Shown: positions 1 through 8,982, counted from the stretch's first letter. The stretch: 37,028 nucleotides of DNA from an uncultured Saprospiraceae bacterium (GCA_937921825.1 CAKZVK010000131.1:1-37028); one strand, 5' to 3'. Numbers and translations: made by a program. Notes: generated by a model from the letters alone, not told the origin.

Positions 1-224
1 TCTATAAGTACACATTCACAATCTGGCTCCTCGAGTTCGAAGGTACATAAGTAGCCTTCACTTAGATCGCCAAAATTTGCAGTCCAATCTTTTCTATCAA
101 AACCAATAAATACCTCGGGGTCTCCTTCGTTTATACAGATGGTTTCTGTAGGACATTGTGCATTTGATAATGATCCAATAAATAGGAAGGCAAATGCTGC
201 TAAAAGTGTAGTGTATTTCTTCAT
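1..224 (-). CDS. Secreted protein of unknown function, N-terminal part only
   Basis: The reading frame opens with ATG at 222-224 and runs off the left edge of the window, so only about 74 residues are visible. The N-terminus is a clear signal peptide: MKKY, then a hydrophobic stretch (LLAAFAFLFIGSL), then a SNA-Q cleavage-like site. The mature start is cysteine-rich (about six Cys in 50 residues: CPTETIC, YLC, DCEC), which suggests a disulfide-containing extracellular or periplasmic domain. I recognise no family. No gene lies between it and the divergent ligD gene, so the 225-507 gap must hold both promoters; no exact TAnnTTTG element was found there. Confidence 0.75.
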   Translation of the reverse strand, partial: MKKYTTLLAAFAFLFIGSLSNAQCPTETICINEGDPEVFIGFDRKDWTANFGDLSEGYLCTFELEEPDCECVLI

Positions 225-507
225 AACCTAGGGTAGTAAAGCTAACTGTTAACATATTGAGCAACTGAAAATAATCCTACATCAACATTACATCAAAAAA
301 TGCTTTAGCTGACACAAAACCTGTGTAAATCAAGCACTTAGGAGAAAAAGTGGGCTACATCAGCTGTGAGTGGTGTCTTTTTATGTTGTATTCTGGAGAT
401 TCGTATAACAGCTTTGCGAATAATATAAAATTCACATTAGTATAGCCTTTACTATAGTCTTGAAGCTTTAAAACTTAGGTCTTGTAGATTATTTACTTTT
501 AGGGTTC

Positions 508-2814
508 ATGCCGCCGAAATACATATATACCGAAGTAGAAGGAAGAAAACTGAAACTCAGCAATCTGGATAAGCTTATCTATCCTACTGCAGAGGTCGCT
601 AAGGCAGAAGTGATACAGTATTTCCTTACAATTGCTCCGTATCTGCTGAAATACATCAAAGGACGACCGCTCACTTTGATACGATTTCCAGACGGCATAG
701 AAAAACAGCAATTCTATGCAAAATCAAAACCTAAGTGGACGCCAGAGTGGATAGATAGCTATGGTATCCAACATAGTGAAGAAAAGATTCAGTACCTCGT
801 AGCGCAAGATATCCCGACTATAGTATGGCTGGCTAACTTAGCGGCACTTGAGTTGCATCCAATGCAGATGACTACTCAGATGATAGAATCTCCAGATCAT
901 TTCATCTTTGATCTGGATCCACCTGAAAATGGGGATTTTGAGGTCGTCAAAGACATTGCACTTAAACTAAAAGTATTTCTAGAATCATATGATTACGTCC
1001 CTTTTGTAAAGACCTCCGGTTCCAAGGGCTTACATATCTTCGTGCCTATAGAGAAAATCTATACTCATGAAGAGATGGTCGAGTCAGTAAAAAAGCTAGC
1101 AAAGGTATTCGTCAGTCAAAATACAGAGCAGACAACTCTAGCGATGAATAAGGAGAAAAGAGGAGGCCGTACTCTGATAGATGTCTTTAGAAATCATATG
1201 GCACATACGACTGTAGCGCCATATAGCCTCCGAGGGAAAGCAGGGGCACCAGTTTCCTTTCCCATTAAATGGGATCAAGTGCCTACTCTGAAACATTCTA
1301 AAGAAATCACGATAAGAAATTATCAGAGCTATCTAGATGAGAACGGGGATGCCTGGGAAGACTTCTATTCTAGTGCTCGCCCCTTACACAATAAAAAACC
1401 CGAGGTAGTAGAGGCCTCTCCTGAAGTAAAACTCAAGCTCAAGGATTATATTGCCAAGAGAGATTTTGATACCACTCCAGAACCTGGTTTGGAGGCAGTA
1501 GCGACAGAAGGCAATCAATTTTGTATCCAACTCCATGATGCACAGAATCTACATTACGACTTAAGGTTAGAGAAAGACGGCGTACTGCTGAGCTGGGCTA
1601 TACCTAAGGGCTTGCCTTACAAGAAAGGTGTCAAGCGCATGGCCATTCAGACTGAGCCACATCCTATGAAGTATCTCAGTTTTGAAGGGGTAATTCCCAA
1701 AGGGGAATATGGCGCAGGAAGTATGTGGGTTTGGGTGACTGGGACTTTTGAATGGATAGAGGAGCAGGAGAAGAAAATAAAGTTTGCTCTAAAGGCCAAA
1801 GGCTTCAATCGGTCTTACTATATGTATAGGACGAGAGATAATCAGTGGTTAGTAGAGTTGCAAGAAGATAAAGACAAAGACACTTCACTAAGTTTGCCTT
1901 TGGAGCCAATGCTCGCTGGGGTCAGAAAGACTTTGCCCCAAAGTGCAGATTATATCTACGAGATAAAGTGGGATGGAATCAGAACCATAATCCATCTCGA
2001 AGATGACGTGGTGAAAATTTATTCTCGGAGTGGAAGAGATATTACTACCCAGTTTCCAGAGCTACAGAATGCAGATAACTTTGAAGTCGAATCAGGAATA
2101 TTCGATGGTGAGATCGTGAATCTAGATGAGCAGGGGAGACCTGTCTTCAGTAATGTCATATCTAGAATGCATACACAGGGGGCGACGGGAATTAATCGGG
2201 TCATGAAAAAGTATCCTGCGGTCTGTTACCTTTTCGATTGCTTGAGTCTGGACGGACGAAATATCACGAAGGAGCCTCTCCATCGGAGACAGGCCTGGCT
2301 GGATGTCATAGTGAAGAAAGGAAAAGCCTACAAAGTCAGTGAGGCGATCAAAGATGGTAAAGGCCTATTAGCAGCCACCAAAGCTATGGAGCTCGAAGGC
2401 ATCATGGCCAAAGACAAGAATGCTGTATACTTTTTAGGTCAGCGATCTGATGCCTGGCTAAAGATAAAGCATAGAACGACAGAGGAATGCTTCATAGCAG
2501 GATATACCAAAGGGGAGGGGGACAGGTCTGCTCTATTTGGTGCCCTACATTTACTGAAGGCAGAAGAAGATGGTAATATGAAGTATATGGGTAAGGTGGG
2601 AACTGGGTTTGATGCGGATAAGATGAATCGACTATTAGGACTATTTCAGCCACTTATAATCGATGCTAAACCCTTTCAAGATAGAACAGATGATGATAGA
2701 AATTCGACTTGGCTCCAACCTATTTTGAGATGTGAGATACAGTATGCATCTTTGGCCTCGACAGGTGTCTATCGAGAGCCAGTTTTTCAGAGACTGCTGG
2801 AAGAGGAGATCTAA
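508..2814 (+). CDS. ligD: ATP-dependent DNA ligase D, POL-PE-LIG architecture
   Basis: Multifunctional end-processing and sealing enzyme of bacterial non-homologous end joining. Three modules are visible in order. A primase-polymerase domain (about residues 1-290) carries the DLDP metal motif (D135, D137) and a later Asp in IDVFRN (D225). A 3'-phosphoesterase domain (about 330-450) has H343, H349, D351, R377 and H385; their spacing equals that of H42, H48, D50, R76 and H84 in Pseudomonas aeruginosa LigD. The C-terminal ATP-dependent ligase domain (about 465-768) has the nucleotidyl-transfer motif EIKWDGIR with Lys487. POL-PE-LIG is the mycobacterial order (that protein is about 760 residues), not the PE-LIG-POL order of Pseudomonas. 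Ku starts 42 bases downstream, so the two almost certainly form an operon. The ATG at 508 gives a normal POL N-terminus. Confidence 0.97.
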   Translation: MPPKYIYTEVEGRKLKLSNLDKLIYPTAEVAKAEVIQYFLTIAPYLLKYIKGRPLTLIRFPDGIEKQQFYAKSKPKWTPEWIDSYGIQHSEEKIQYLVAQDIPTIVWLANLAALELHPMQMTTQMIESPDHFIFDLDPPENGDFEVVKDIALKLKVFLESYDYVPFVKTSGSKGLHIFVPIEKIYTHEEMVESVKKLAKVFVSQNTEQTTLAMNKEKRGGRTLIDVFRNHMAHTTVAPYSLRGKAGAPVSFPIKWDQVPTLKHSKEITIRNYQSYLDENGDAWEDFYSSARPLHNKKPEVVEASPEVKLKLKDYIAKRDFDTTPEPGLEAVATEGNQFCIQLHDAQNLHYDLRLEKDGVLLSWAIPKGLPYKKGVKRMAIQTEPHPMKYLSFEGVIPKGEYGAGSMWVWVTGTFEWIEEQEKKIKFALKAKGFNRSYYMYRTRDNQWLVELQEDKDKDTSLSLPLEPMLAGVRKTLPQSADYIYEIKWDGIRTIIHLEDDVVKIYSRSGRDITTQFPELQNADNFEVESGIFDGEIVNLDEQGRPVFSNVISRMHTQGATGINRVMKKYPAVCYLFDCLSLDGRNITKEPLHRRQAWLDVIVKKGKAYKVSEAIKDGKGLLAATKAMELEGIMAKDKNAVYFLGQRSDAWLKIKHRTTEECFIAGYTKGEGDRSALFGALHLLKAEEDGNMKYMGKVGTGFDADKMNRLLGLFQPLIIDAKPFQDRTDDDRNSTWLQPILRCEIQYASLASTGVYREPVFQRLLEEEI

Positions 2815-2856
2815 GAGAAGAGTAATTAAAAAAGTTAAACTAACAAAAAGACAACT

Positions 2857-3642
2857 ATGAGGTCTACATGGAAAGGTCATATAAGATTTTCATTGGTTAC
2901 TATACCAATCCAAATATTTAGTGCCATTAATACGAAAGGCGCTATTAAATTCAGACAGTTACATAAAGAGGACAATGGAGCTATCGGCTATTCTAAGGTC
3001 TGCAAGTCCTGTGACAAAGTAGTGCCCTATGGAGATATCGTCAAAGGCTATGAATATGAACCTGATAGTTTTGTAGTATTAGAAAAATCTGATTTTGATA
3101 ACATAAAGTTGAAAAGTACCAAGGCCATAGATATAGAAGCCTTTGTAGATATCAGTGAAGTACATCCTACTCGATTCGAAACTTTTTATTTCGTAGGACC
3201 TAATGGAGAGGTAGCTACGAAGACTTTCAATCTCTTTACTAAGACCTTAAAAGATTCTGGGAAGGCAGGAGTCGGTAGAATTATCTTGAGAGATAAGGAA
3301 GATGTCGTCTTACTCAAAGAACACAAAGGAGGCTTAATTATGTACAAGCTTAGATATCCATACGAGCTCAGAAAAATGGAAGACGTGCCTGACCTCAAAG
3401 AAGTAGAGGTGGATCAGACTCAATTGGATTTAGCTCAGACCCTAGTAGCTTCACTTTCTAAGCCTTTCTCTGAAGTCTCCTTTGAAGACAGATACAAGGA
3501 AGCGTTACTGGAATTGGTCCAGTCCAAGGTGGATGGTAAGCAAGTCGTCTCAGTCTCAGAAGAAGAGGATGATACCCCTGTAGTAGATATCATGGCAGCG
3601 CTGAAGAAGAGCATAGAAGAAGCTAAGGCTAAAGGTGCTTAG
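2857..3642 (+). CDS. ku: Non-homologous end-joining protein Ku
   Basis: Bacterial Ku homodimer subunit that encircles double-strand break ends and recruits LigD. The 261-residue length and the N-terminus (MRSTWKGHIRFSLVTIPI) are diagnostic, followed by the Ku core with FRQLHKEDNG and a CKSC pair near residues 48-51. The C-terminus is short and lysine/glutamate-rich (KKSIEEAKAKGA), like the minimal C-terminal extension of other bacterial Kus. The gene follows ligD by 42 bases with no terminator, so co-expression is likely. Its stop codon (3640-3642) overlaps the stop of the convergent barrel gene (3639-3641), leaving no space for a conventional terminator between the two transcription units. 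Confidence 0.97.
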   Translation: MRSTWKGHIRFSLVTIPIQIFSAINTKGAIKFRQLHKEDNGAIGYSKVCKSCDKVVPYGDIVKGYEYEPDSFVVLEKSDFDNIKLKSTKAIDIEAFVDISEVHPTRFETFYFVGPNGEVATKTFNLFTKTLKDSGKAGVGRIILRDKEDVVLLKEHKGGLIMYKLRYPYELRKMEDVPDLKEVEVDQTQLDLAQTLVASLSKPFSEVSFEDRYKEALLELVQSKVDGKQVVSVSEEEDDTPVVDIMAALKKSIEEAKAKGA

Positions 3643-4976
3643 AAATTATGTCTCAATCCTAACTGACCACCATACATGCTGTAGTACTGATTGTATCCTG
3701 TGATACTCTGCGTAAAGGAGCTTGTGTATTTCTGGAATATTGGGCTCATATATACTGTACATTTTGGACTTAATTGTCGAGCTACTATTAGTCCAGCGCG
3801 ATAGCCTAGCTTAGCAGAGTCAGATTGTATTATCGAGACGTCTACGACTTCATTAAATATGTTCAGCTGTTTACCATTAAACTCACTGCTGAAATTAAAG
3901 AGGAAGGCACCTTCTATGCCGATACTCCACTTGCGTAAGTTATAGCTATAACCAAGAGAGAGAGGAATCGTGTAGAGTTTGTGACTATTGTAGTTTTTCC
4001 ATTCTTCGATTATTTCCTTTTCACTGAAAGTGGAGATAAATTCATTAGTAGATATGTTAGTTTCCGAAGAGGTCTGTTGGTGTTGAAAGAGTTCGTTTAG
4101 TGCTTGGTATTCTAGTCCTAGTTTAGAATAGAAGCCTGACCTAAGGTGGTAACTTAGTTCTATGCCTGCTGAGAACATTTCTAATTGTGTCTCAGAAGAA
4201 TTTCTTAGTTCTATGTGACTATCTAGCTCATCAAAGATTGGATCTAGTTGTCTGGAAAGAAAGAAAATGCCACTATATACACTAGCGGAATAACTTTGAT
4301 TAGCCTTTTCAGGGGAAGGTAGTATAAGGTCAATTGCTGAGAGTTCAAGTGTAATAGTTGGTCTGATTGATTTGGACAAAGTATTGGGTGCTTGAGTTTC
4401 TATTTTTTCAATAGCCATTAGTTTATTCGGTGTACTGAGTTGCTCTTTATTCTTATTCGGTACTTTGGCACCTAGCGTCATTAAAGGACTGACCAAATTA
4501 TTATTTAAAAGTTTCTCATTATGCTTGGTTTGGTGAAGTTTTTTTGATTTTACACTAATGAGGTTATTGGTTTTTCTAACTGCCTTTTCAGCAGCAAGAA
4601 AAGTTATTTCTGGTTGTGATGCAGGTTTAGCTTTAGTGTTTTGATTTTCAAGAAATGTTTTTGTCTCTTGTGCTTTTTTGGTGCCTTGGTTTCTTGAGTT
4701 TGAAACAGGGTGAGTATTACTAGTTTTCTCACTCATTCTATTGAGTGAGTATTCTGTCTTTTCTATTGTTTCATTAGCGGAGTATGTGTCAAGTAATAAG
4801 TTAGCTCCCACGAACATTAATACAAGGGATAAGCCTCCAAGTAGAAAGTAGAAGAAGCCTTTCTTTTTTCTCTCTTCACCTAGATTAAGTTGATCCCAGA
4901 CTTCATCAGTATTTATTTCTTCGCTATAGCCAGAGACTCTTTTTTGGAAATAATCTCCTATATCGTGTTGACCCAT
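3639..4976 (-). CDS. Trans-envelope protein with anti-sigma-like tail, one membrane helix and C-terminal outer-membrane barrel-like domain
   Basis: 445 residues. The first 40 are polar and charged with a DIGDYFQKRV...EVWDQL motif, resembling the short acidic/tryptophan tail of Bacteroidota proteins encoded beside ECF sigma factors. A single hydrophobic segment follows (about 41-62), then a low-complexity Lys/Thr/Asn-rich linker (65-225). From about residue 229 to the final Phe there are alternating amphipathic strands with aromatic ends (for example YSGIFFL, GLRHNF), as in small outer-membrane beta-barrel families. It overlaps the upstream sigma gene by 19 bases, so the two are translationally linked. 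Inference: the tail sequesters the sigma factor and the periplasmic or outer-membrane part senses. Alternatively the barrel domain is only periplasmic. The function is not established from sequence. Confidence 0.8.
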   Translation of the reverse strand: MGQHDIGDYFQKRVSGYSEEINTDEVWDQLNLGEERKKKGFFYFLLGGLSLVLMFVGANLLLDTYSANETIEKTEYSLNRMSEKTSNTHPVSNSRNQGTKKAQETKTFLENQNTKAKPASQPEITFLAAEKAVRKTNNLISVKSKKLHQTKHNEKLLNNNLVSPLMTLGAKVPNKNKEQLSTPNKLMAIEKIETQAPNTLSKSIRPTITLELSAIDLILPSPEKANQSYSASVYSGIFFLSRQLDPIFDELDSHIELRNSSETQLEMFSAGIELSYHLRSGFYSKLGLEYQALNELFQHQQTSSETNISTNEFISTFSEKEIIEEWKNYNSHKLYTIPLSLGYSYNLRKWSIGIEGAFLFNFSSEFNGKQLNIFNEVVDVSIIQSDSAKLGYRAGLIVARQLSPKCTVYMSPIFQKYTSSFTQSITGYNQYYSMYGGQLGLRHNF

Positions 4977-5530
4977 GATTCATTGTTTTGTAGAGTAAGA
5001 ACTCTTTGCTTTAGTATGTTTTTTGCTCTATTGAGCCTTGATCTGGAAGCACTGATGTTTATATTCAAAGTATCAGCTATTTCTTTATGTGAGTAGCCAT
5101 CTATAGCAGCCATGTTAAATACAAGTCTGTATCCGTCGGGCAATTCTCCAATCAGCCTTAGCAAAATTTTTGTATCGTGATTATCTAGTAGCTCTGTGTC
5201 CATGCCTACACTAGCCTCAGAAGATTGAAAGGAGTCTATGTCTAATACCGCAAGTTTCCTTTTATTGAGCTTAGTTAGGCATTGTCGTATTGTAATGGTC
5301 GTTATCCAAGATTCAAAACTTCCAAGTTCAGCATTGTATTTATCAAGATTTTTAAAAATTCTCATAAGTGATTCTTGCAAGAGGTCTTTAGCATATTCTG
5401 TCTCTCTCATATATCTTTTGCAGATAGCATAAAGTAATCCTGAGAACTTGTTTACCAAAGCTCTTTCATATCTGGACTGCTTTTTTAGGCAGCCTTGGAT
5501 TATCTCTTGTATGTTGTCTATCGATTGCAA
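4958..5530 (-). CDS. ECF (sigma-70 family) RNA polymerase sigma factor
   Basis: 190-residue extracytoplasmic-function sigma factor. Region 2 is seen in ETEYAKDLLQESLMRIFKNL (-10 recognition and core binding). Region 4 helix-turn-helix is seen near the C-terminus in GYSHKEIADTLNINISASRS, followed by LNRAKNILKQ. Start choice: the frame has a TAA at 5537-5539 (the stop of the upstream lipoprotein gene) and no ATG before region 2, so translation must begin at the TTG at 5528-5530, six bases after that stop. It sits between a surface lipoprotein gene and a membrane/barrel gene that it overlaps by 19 bases. This order suggests a sigma/anti-sigma pair responding to an envelope cue. Its target promoter is not identifiable here. 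Confidence 0.93.
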   Translation of the reverse strand: MQSIDNIQEIIQGCLKKQSRYERALVNKFSGLLYAICKRYMRETEYAKDLLQESLMRIFKNLDKYNAELGSFESWITTITIRQCLTKLNKRKLAVLDIDSFQSSEASVGMDTELLDNHDTKILLRLIGELPDGYRLVFNMAAIDGYSHKEIADTLNINISASRSRLNRAKNILKQRVLTLQNNESWVNTI

Positions 5531-5536
5531 GTAGCT

Positions 5537-8218
5537 TTATTGTTTAAGTCCTGCATTGATTATATGTGGTATGTTAAGATCGTATCTTCCTACCATTTCT
5601 TCATGAGAAAATCCTGTGTTGGGATCAATATGGCTTTTAGTAGGGTCTTCTGAATCTCCTTGAGTAAGGAATTCATAATTGTTTGGCGGCACTACTTTTA
5701 TCCTATAGCTGTCTTCTGGCATGTTGTTGAAAACATACTCTCCATTAGCGTCTGTTCTGGTAGTTCTGATTTCTTCATTTTGCGAATTGACTAGAATTAC
5801 CTCGACACTTACCAAGATGATATCACCTTGGTCGTTTTCGTCAGGAATCCCACTAGGGTTATCCAGCCATAGTTTGCCTGATATATTATTTGCATAATCT
5901 CCTACTTCAAAATTTCTAACTTTACATTCTATGCCATCGACATCTATTATAGTAATAGTGTATATGCCTTGATCTGCGATCACATGAGAAAAAGTGTTTG
6001 ATGTATAGGATTCTTGATTATATATCTGACCATTAGTGTAGGTGGTTACCTCAAATGGAGGAGACCCTCCTATAATGCTGGCTGTAAACCCTTGAGGAGG
6101 ACAGCAGATATAATCTATATCACATCTAAGCTCAGATAAGCTTGTAAAGCCTAAGCCAATGTTTGTAACCTCTTCTCCGGCAGTAAGAAAAAATGATTCA
6201 GTAGCATAGGTGCTTATATCTTGAAGCAGGAAGTCTGAGTCATTTTCGTCATCTGACTGGTTTGCTGTAGTTAGCTCTTCATCTCCTATTAGCTCATAAG
6301 AGAGGTAATATTCATGGTCTGGCCTCATAAGAGGAAATGAAAATTTACCTTCCGCATCAGTTTTTGTTTCTACAATAGGGTTGTCAAAAGGCCCATTGAG
6401 TCTCACGGTTTTGCCGGATATCAGCGCCTCGCCTGATTCACGTATTCCATTTTCGTTGAGGTCTTGCCAGGCAACTCCACTTATGGCAGGGGAGCTTATT
6501 TTTTCATCCACTTTTAGTTTGAAGAAGAATTCTCGGACACTATTTGAAGTTTCTCCTTCTATGAAGTCTCCTACACTAAGTTGACCTTCTGGGGTAAAAC
6601 TTAAAGGAAATGAAAAGTTTGTAGTACCATATTGGCCTTGGTTACCTATGGACCCTATATTAACAAGGGTAGCAAATGAAATTAGGTTCTGATCCGTACT
6701 ATTAAAGATGTCTATAAAATTCAGCTCGGGTTGTACGCCTTGTTCACTATTGATGTACACATAATTATCATTGATTATGCTTACCCGAGCCGAGTTTATT
6801 CGGACTTCCGGCCCAGTACCTCTTCTGAATATTATAAATTCTTCACTATTAAAGTCATCACAGACATTGATTTCTCCTAAGGCTATCTGATTTTCTGAAG
6901 TGGAAAAAAATTGAGCATCTGAAGCTTGTCCTGTGTCTAGGTTGTACACCTTGAGTGAACCGCTAAGATTTTCGCAAGTCAATATCTGTATATTGAAAGG
7001 CCCTTCAGCCGAATGAATATAGACATCCTCAATTCCTTCTACGTTGATGATAAAATAGGAATTAGTTAGGGCTCCTCCTTGGCAATCTGTAAGAAAGCCA
7101 GTAAGATTTGTGAGGTTAGAAATGTTATCGGTCAAGATTATATCACCCAGGTTAGTGTCTTCTGTCAAAGCACCAAGATTGATTTCTAGCTTCTCATCTC
7201 CACATATCTTCATGCTTAGAGTCAAGTCAATATCCTTGGGTACCTTACCCTTGAAAATTCCTCTTTCGTTTGTGTAGCCGTGGGTGGTGATTCCAGAATT
7301 GTTATCCCTAATATAAACTGACTTGTTTGCAAGTGGGGTAAGACTTTTATTGACTACTTTTCCATAGATGCTTACGCAAGGAAAAGGAATATCACAATTC
7401 CAAAAGGAAAAATGAGACACCTCGCCTACATAACTGTTTTCTACAAGAGTGGCAGTCCCTTCTTCTACCCAAATTCCGCTTTCTTCATCCAAATGCCACA
7501 TCGGTATTGTATTAGGGGTATTATTACCAGTAGCCTGAGGAAAGATGAGAGTGGCTTTCATGCCTTCTTTTAAGGACAGCTTTTGTCCTTGCTCTCCTTC
7601 AAGTTCTACGGCCATCATTCCATAAGTTGCTAATTGGACCTCTTCAGCATCTTCATTGATGCCTCTAAGATCTCCTGGCATTTCTGTCCCTAAGTCCTCC
7701 GAATTTGGGTCAAACCAATACCCAGAAATAGACACTTTACCTTCATAGGGAGTGCCATCTGATAGAGTAGTAATATTAGCAGGAAGACTGACACGGGCAT
7801 TACCATTCAGCTTTACTTCTGCCGGCACATCACTATTAAAAGTTCCTAACACGTTATTAGGAATGAGTTTTATTTCTAGATAAGAATTTTCGGCTCTTAC
7901 TATCTGAGTAAATTTAAATGCATCAAAGTATCCATCCTTTTGTACTTTAATGAGACTGCCGGAGTTGGAGATGTTGATGTCCTTGAATCTAAAGAATCCG
8001 TTTTCGTCAGTTTGAGTTGTTTTCCCATTAAGAGAAGTTAAGGCTGAACTTATGGGTTGGTTGTTCTCCCCAAGTATTCTTCCATTGACACTTCCTTGGA
8101 TGTAAAAGTCGCCCTCTATAGTTTTAGTAGTTTCACTTCTGTTGAATTCGTTATCTCTATTGCATGCTATAAAACAGAAGAGAATAATAGAGATCGCAAA
8201 GAATTTAATCCTATTCAT
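5537..8218 (-). CDS. Large surface lipoprotein with carboxypeptidase-regulatory-like and SdrD B-like repeats
   Basis: 893 residues with a lipoprotein signal peptide (MNRIKFFAISIILFCFIAC, lipidated Cys19 followed by NRDNE). Two carboxypeptidase-regulatory-like beta-sandwich segments are visible near residues 45-110 (GRILGENNQPISSALTSLNG) and 283-330 (IYGKVVNKSLTPLANKSVYI). Two SdrD B-type, calcium-binding-like modules occur near 583 (GVAWQDLNENGIRESGEAL) and 775 (GKLWLDNPSGIPDENDQGD). Between them are Cys-containing sandwich-like stretches (CDIDYICCPP). There is no T9SS tail; the protein ends INAGLKQ. It is first in a minus-strand run with the sigma factor (6-base gap) and the barrel gene. Likely role: a surface-exposed stalk or adhesin whose status could be read by the downstream sigma system. 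This is inference. Confidence 0.85.
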   Translation of the reverse strand: MNRIKFFAISIILFCFIACNRDNEFNRSETTKTIEGDFYIQGSVNGRILGENNQPISSALTSLNGKTTQTDENGFFRFKDINISNSGSLIKVQKDGYFDAFKFTQIVRAENSYLEIKLIPNNVLGTFNSDVPAEVKLNGNARVSLPANITTLSDGTPYEGKVSISGYWFDPNSEDLGTEMPGDLRGINEDAEEVQLATYGMMAVELEGEQGQKLSLKEGMKATLIFPQATGNNTPNTIPMWHLDEESGIWVEEGTATLVENSYVGEVSHFSFWNCDIPFPCVSIYGKVVNKSLTPLANKSVYIRDNNSGITTHGYTNERGIFKGKVPKDIDLTLSMKICGDEKLEINLGALTEDTNLGDIILTDNISNLTNLTGFLTDCQGGALTNSYFIINVEGIEDVYIHSAEGPFNIQILTCENLSGSLKVYNLDTGQASDAQFFSTSENQIALGEINVCDDFNSEEFIIFRRGTGPEVRINSARVSIINDNYVYINSEQGVQPELNFIDIFNSTDQNLISFATLVNIGSIGNQGQYGTTNFSFPLSFTPEGQLSVGDFIEGETSNSVREFFFKLKVDEKISSPAISGVAWQDLNENGIRESGEALISGKTVRLNGPFDNPIVETKTDAEGKFSFPLMRPDHEYYLSYELIGDEELTTANQSDDENDSDFLLQDISTYATESFFLTAGEEVTNIGLGFTSLSELRCDIDYICCPPQGFTASIIGGSPPFEVTTYTNGQIYNQESYTSNTFSHVIADQGIYTITIIDVDGIECKVRNFEVGDYANNISGKLWLDNPSGIPDENDQGDIILVSVEVILVNSQNEEIRTTRTDANGEYVFNNMPEDSYRIKVVPPNNYEFLTQGDSEDPTKSHIDPNTGFSHEEMVGRYDLNIPHIINAGLKQ

Positions 8219-8389
8219 TTTGTTGGATTTGGTGGATTGTACAATGATTGACTAATGTTATATAGCTTACTCCTTGTATTTCAATAGCGTCACAGGAAAA
8301 GTTAAGTTTTTTCAATTGGAATATAAAACCTTGTTTGAGTGGGAATACAAAAGGGAGGTATTATGTCTCCCATAGCTCTAAATGTATAT

Positions 8390-8419
8390 AAAAAAAGGTG
8401 GCCGGCTACGCCGACCACC
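8390..8419 (-). terminator. Intrinsic terminator, minus strand
   Basis: Read on the minus strand, GGTGGTCGGC - GTA - GCCGGCCACC forms a 10-bp stem with one mismatch and a 3-base loop, followed directly by a T7 run. The plus strand lacks a T-run after the stem, so it acts in one direction. It lies about 220 bases past the stop of the small secreted-protein gene at 8641. Confidence 0.85.
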
Positions 8420-8556
8420 TCCAAATCAGATATTGATCACTTATTCTAGGTCTAGGATTTCCTGATCAATATAAATTGCACATTCCTCATTCACTCTAAA
8501 GTGAGGCCTATGCTAACCAACTAATACAACTTTAACATCCTTGTTTTTCTGTAAGT
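8390..8556 (-). ncRNA. Candidate small RNA or structured 3' UTR
   Basis: The minus-strand tract before the 8390 terminator contains successive hairpins and no ORF longer than about 12 codons. A possible promoter sits at 8562-8594 on the minus strand: TTG, 22 bases, then TATGCTTG, one base off TAnnTTTG. That would start a transcript of about 165 nt near 8556. Alternatively the tract is just the long 3' UTR of the 8641-8982 gene. The sequence cannot decide between them. Confidence 0.35.
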
Positions 8557-8640
8557 CCAAGCAAGCATATTGTCTTATCATTCATGTAGATCAATAACCG
8601 GACTATTGTTCCTGTAAGTGATCCTCACATCCTGTTTATT

Positions 8641-8982
8641 CTATTTTCTAAATTTTATAGGCAGAGTATAGGTCGAGTTTAGATTGAGGTTATGGTTTTC
8701 TACAGTTTTATAGTTTAGGCTAGACTTAATCGTCTTATCCATAGTCTTATCACTGGTACTCAAGATTAATATTTCGCCTCTATCATTGAGCATAAAGTCG
8801 ACCAGTACAGTTTTTTCTTCGTCAAGATTTTTTAAATCGATTTTTTGTAGGTATTTCTGCACCTGTTCTGAAATAGATGAAGGATTGCCATTCTCTGGTG
8901 TGCCTACCGAACTAGCAGAAAGATTAAGTGAGCAAAGTAGGGCAAGGCTTAATAATGAGAACCAAGATTTGGTATTTTTCAT
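8641..8982 (-). CDS. Small secreted protein with TonB-C-terminus-like fold, hypothetical
   Basis: 113 residues. The N-terminus is a signal peptide (MKNTKSWFSLLSLALLCSLNLSAS). The mature part reads as an alpha segment (SEQVQKYLQKIDL), then beta-type sequence VLVDFMLNDRGEILILST, a short helix (DKTIKSSLNYK) and a final strand (TYTLPIKFRK). That pattern recalls the small TonB-C-terminal-like secreted proteins common in Bacteroidota, but I would not assign a function. It is monocistronic. A -7-like element TATGTTTG lies on the minus strand at 9096-9103, about 115 bases upstream of the ATG; no TTG at the proper -33 distance was seen. A structured tract and terminator follow. Confidence 0.75.
   Translation of the reverse strand: MKNTKSWFSLLSLALLCSLNLSASSVGTPENGNPSSISEQVQKYLQKIDLKNLDEEKTVLVDFMLNDRGEILILSTSDKTMDKTIKSSLNYKTVENHNLNLNSTYTLPIKFRK

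Larger units (their letters stand above)
8219..8640. other. Gene-free stretch with a structured non-coding tract
   Basis: This 422-base gap between two minus-strand genes has no credible protein gene. It holds an intrinsic terminator (8390-8419, minus strand) and, upstream of it in transcript order, two more inverted repeats: a perfect 10-bp pair (ATATTGATCA / TGATCAATAT, around 8430-8475) and a CCTCA/TGAGG pair near 8487-8508. From 8219 to 8389 I see nothing beyond AT-rich sequence that should contain the promoter of the lipoprotein operon. Confidence 0.6.

Noticed and set aside
8363-8449. A 28-codon plus-strand ORF with an SD-like GGGAGG
   Set aside because: It runs through the minus-strand terminator stem, has no recognisable features and looks coincidental.
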